Positions 61,910 to 64,000 of a stretch of DNA of 64,000 bases are shown piece after piece (the first letter of the stretch is position 1; every line of letters begins with the position of its first letter). The stretch spans positions 1,293,107-1,357,106 of the forward strand of contig NZ_QXED01000001.1 in assembly GCF_003583365.1 (NCBI RefSeq). Reading direction: 5' to 3'. This DNA comes from Fibrisoma montanum (GTDB lineage Bacteria; Bacteroidota; Bacteroidia; Cytophagales; Spirosomataceae). The position numbers were made by a program, and so were the translations under genes. Under the pieces are notes generated by a model. That model did no database searches. It saw only the letters and a list, made by a program, of their open reading frames with translations, and was not told the origin of the DNA.

Positions 61910-63292
61910 ATGAAATCCAAAGCCATTCATTTTATCTCAATCGGCGGAAGCGCCATGCATAACTTAGCTCTTGCTCTTCATCAACAAGGCTATTTAGTTA
62001 CCGGATCCGACGACGAAATCTATGAGCCTTCGCGCACTCGCTTGGAACAGAGCGGTTTATTACCAGCACAGATAGGCTGGTTTCCCGAAAACATTCATGC
62101 TGACCTGGATGCAGTCATCGTTGGTATGCACGCCCGGCGGGACAACCCTGAACTGAAGAAGGCTCTTGAACTTAAGCTTCCTATCTTTTCGTATCCGGAA
62201 TATATCTACCAGCAAAGTCAGCATAAACAACGTATCGTAATAGCTGGAAGCCATGGCAAGACTACTATTACGTCGATTATACTGCACGTACTTAAGCATC
62301 ACAATCGGGTATTCGATTATCTGGTAGGCGCACAGCTTGAAGGATTTGAAACAATGGCCCGCCTTACGCCCGATGCGCCAGTCATTGTTATTGAGGGTGA
62401 CGAGTACGCTTCTTCACCAATTGATGCTAGTCCTAAATTTCTTCATTACAAGCCGCACATCGCTCTAATCAGCGGGATTGCCTGGGACCATGTTAACATC
62501 TATCCTACCTGGGAGGAGTATGTAGATCAATTTGAATTCCTTGCCGAAGCCATGCCTAAAGCTGGCATTCTCGTCTTTGATGAATCGGATGATATGCTGG
62601 ACGTTATTGGGCAAAAAGAGAGACCCGACATTGTCAAAGTACCGTACGAAGCGCATCCAAGCGAAATAGTTGATGGCAGGACGTATCTGCTGACAAATAA
62701 GGGCGAGAAGGTCCCTGTTTTTGTTTTTGGTGATCACAATATGAAAAATATTGCCGGAGCCATGGCTATCTGCGATCGACTGGGAATAACCGACGAGCTT
62801 TTTTATGAAGCAATCGGTACGTTTAAAGGTGCTGCCCGTCGGCTCGAAAAAGTTGTAGAAAAAGAGGGGCGCATTCTTTTCCGTGATTTTGCCCACGCCC
62901 CTTCCAAGGTTGAAGCATCGACAAAAGCCGTCAGACAGCAGTTTCCGGATCGAAAATTAGTAGCAGCCGTCGAACTGCATACGTATAGCAGTTTAAATAA
63001 AGCATTTCTCAACCAATATAAAGGATGTCTGGATGATGCTGACGTCGCTGTTATCTATTTTGATTCCCATACCCTGGCTATAAAGCAGCTACCCTCCATC
63101 AGCGTAGACGATGTGAAATCAGCGTTTGAGCGCCCAGATCTTCATGTCTTTACGGATTCAACTCAATTGCTTGAGTTTTTGATCGCTCAAACGACAACCG
63201 CCGAGGTCTTTTTATTGATGAGTTCAGGTACGTTTGGCAATTTAAATTTTGAACTAGTTGGAGAGCATTTACTACACCCAGTTTCTAATTGA
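61910..63292 (+). CDS. mpl: UDP-N-acetylmuramate:L-alanyl-gamma-D-glutamyl-meso-diaminopimelate ligase
   Basis: Mpl reattaches recycled murein tripeptide to UDP-MurNAc. The 460-residue protein has the Mur ligase N-domain (HFISIGGSAMHNLALALHQQGY), the ATP loop IVIAGSHGKTTITSIILHVL, VIEGDEYASSPIDASPKFLHY typical of Mpl rather than MurC, SGIAWDHVNIYPTWEEY and the C-domain DFAHAPSKVEASTKAV. ATG 61910 is preferred over a frame opening at 61832, which precedes the promoter. Confidence 0.93.
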   Translation: MKSKAIHFISIGGSAMHNLALALHQQGYLVTGSDDEIYEPSRTRLEQSGLLPAQIGWFPENIHADLDAVIVGMHARRDNPELKKALELKLPIFSYPEYIYQQSQHKQRIVIAGSHGKTTITSIILHVLKHHNRVFDYLVGAQLEGFETMARLTPDAPVIVIEGDEYASSPIDASPKFLHYKPHIALISGIAWDHVNIYPTWEEYVDQFEFLAEAMPKAGILVFDESDDMLDVIGQKERPDIVKVPYEAHPSEIVDGRTYLLTNKGEKVPVFVFGDHNMKNIAGAMAICDRLGITDELFYEAIGTFKGAARRLEKVVEKEGRILFRDFAHAPSKVEASTKAVRQQFPDRKLVAAVELHTYSSLNKAFLNQYKGCLDDADVAVIYFDSHTLAIKQLPSISVDDVKSAFERPDLHVFTDSTQLLEFLIAQTTTAEVFLLMSSGTFGNLNFELVGEHLLHPVSN

Positions 63293-63324
63293 TTAATGTC
63301 AGTCAACACTTTAAATTAAAAACA

Positions 63325-63876
63325 GTGCAAAGTATAGTTGTTTATTGCGGCTCTAGTACTGGGACAAATCCATTCTACAAAGAATTGGCCGCCGAATTGG
63401 GTAAGGAGCTTGCCATTCGAAATATTAGATTGATTTACGGGGGAGGTGGTTTTGGACTGATGGGTACCGTAGCAGATTCAGTGTTAAATCACGGAGGCCA
63501 GGTTACGGGCGTAATTCCAAACTTTTTAGCTGAACTTGAAGTGGCTCATCAAACGCTGACGGAGCTGCATTTTGTTGAAACCATGCATGAGCGCAAGTAT
63601 AAAATGGTTCAGCTAGCTAAAGGTGTAATTGCACTCCCTGGTGGCTATGGCACCCTGGATGAACTATTCGAGATTTTAGCCTGGCGTCAATTGAAGATCT
63701 ACGACGGTCCCGTTGCTTTAATCAATAGTAATGGCTACTACGATTTTCTTCTTCAACAACTGGATCGCATGGTTGAAGACGGTTTTCTTAAGATAGAAAA
63801 TCGCGCGTTATTAATTGTATCCGATACAGTTGCTGATGCACTTGAAGCGATCAGCAAGTTTTGGGAAGACCTGTAA
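63325..63876 (+). CDS. LOG-family nucleotide phosphoribohydrolase (TIGR00730)
   Basis: The 183-residue protein (GTG at 63325, VQSIVVYCGSSTG) has the LOG family motifs LIYGGGGFGLMGTVADSVL and PGGYGTLDELFEILAWRQL. These proteins cleave nucleoside 5'-monophosphates to free base and ribose phosphate; plant homologues release cytokinins. A TTG at 63289 overlapping the mpl stop is an alternative start. It is probably co-transcribed with mpl. Confidence 0.88.
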   Translation: MQSIVVYCGSSTGTNPFYKELAAELGKELAIRNIRLIYGGGGFGLMGTVADSVLNHGGQVTGVIPNFLAELEVAHQTLTELHFVETMHERKYKMVQLAKGVIALPGGYGTLDELFEILAWRQLKIYDGPVALINSNGYYDFLLQQLDRMVEDGFLKIENRALLIVSDTVADALEAISKFWEDL

Positions 63877-63880
63877 AGCA

Positions 63881-63909
63881 GGAAAGCCGTCCTTGTGGGG
63901 ACGGCTTCC
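63881..63909. terminator. Hairpin between the LOG gene and 5S rRNA
   Basis: AAGCCGTCC pairs with GGACGGCTT just after the LOG stop codon and before the convergent 5S gene; it may act in both directions. Confidence 0.75.
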
Positions 63910-63924
63910 AACTACAAATGACAA

Positions 63925-64000
63925 GAGGTGGCAGTTACCTACTCTCCCGGAAACGACTCCAGTACCATCGGCAGTGCGGGGCTTAACGGCTCTGTTCGGG
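63925..64000 (-). rRNA. rrf: 5S ribosomal RNA, 3' part (cut by the right edge)
   Basis: Read leftward, the sequence CCCGAACAGAGCCGTTAAGC, then CCGATGGTACTGG, GGGAGAGTAGGTAACTGCC matches the conserved loop B to helix I 3' half of bacterial 5S rRNA. The 5' end lies beyond the window. The exact 3' end is uncertain by a few bases. The orientation implies 16S and 23S genes further right. Confidence 0.93.

Overview
The window looks like a chromosomal segment of a Cytophagales-type Bacteroidota, probably close to Spirosoma. The evidence is a TonB receptor paired with a DUF4249 lipoprotein, the gliding lipoprotein GldB, a type IX secretion (T9SS) C-terminal sorting domain, LytTR/LytS signalling with a propeller-type sensor, many lipobox signal peptides and promoters with a TAnnTTTG -7 element. 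No phage, integrase, transposase or CRISPR array is visible. The genus is an inference from protein style; nothing was searched.

Layout. 0-0.5 kb: the start of a globin gene cut by the left edge, and a small secreted protein. 1.0-6.9 kb: three tandem paralogous fibre-like surface proteins built of NTFVG..AG repeats, then a small T9SS cargo protein. 7.1-13.1 kb: a closely spaced leftward unit headed by a LuxR-type regulator with two NTF2/SnoaL-like proteins, a quinone-reductase-like oxidoreductase, a YciI protein, an acyltransferase, an epoxide hydrolase and a methyltransferase. Three of these eight genes are broken (two frameshifts, one amber stop). 13.4-17.7 kb: a globin and a LytTR/sensor-kinase pair. 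18-25.7 kb: MsrA, two tandem PPK2 kinases, a beta-barrel protein, a TraB/GumN protein, and the TonB receptor/DUF4249 pair. 25.8-31.6 kb: PrmA and a 1622-residue secreted protein of unknown function. 31.7-33.7 kb: a TetR regulator, an acyl carrier protein, an unknown helical protein and an ACP-like protein lacking the carrier serine. 33.7-41.4 kb: PfkB kinase, GNAT-like protein, CysS, M28 peptidase, NadD, Gmk, a small cysteine-rich protein and an ECF sigma factor. 41.6-45.9 kb: two Fe-S proteins with a GT-C-like membrane protein between them. 46 kb: tRNA-Phe. 46.3-52.6 kb: membrane-anchored MutS homologue, Fur, MsbA-like ABC exporter, GldB and a beta-barrel protein. 52.6-55.4 kb: hisH-hisA-GNAT-hisF, preceded by a His-rich leader peptide and a terminator hairpin. 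55.4-63.9 kb: DUF72, ValS, GmhB, a 41-residue lipoprotein, SpeA, Mpl and a LOG-family protein. The right edge cuts into a leftward 5S rRNA, so an rRNA operon probably lies beyond.

The most notable items are the candidate histidine attenuator, with a strong promoter, a leader peptide containing HRHHH and a terminator 26 bases before hisH; the TetR/ACP island, with matching TTTAAA-N6-TTTAAA sites before the regulator and before the ACP; the fibre-protein array; and the decaying LuxR-headed operon. Many genes end in unusually long perfect stem-loops, and at convergent pairs these fill almost exactly the gap between the two stop codons.
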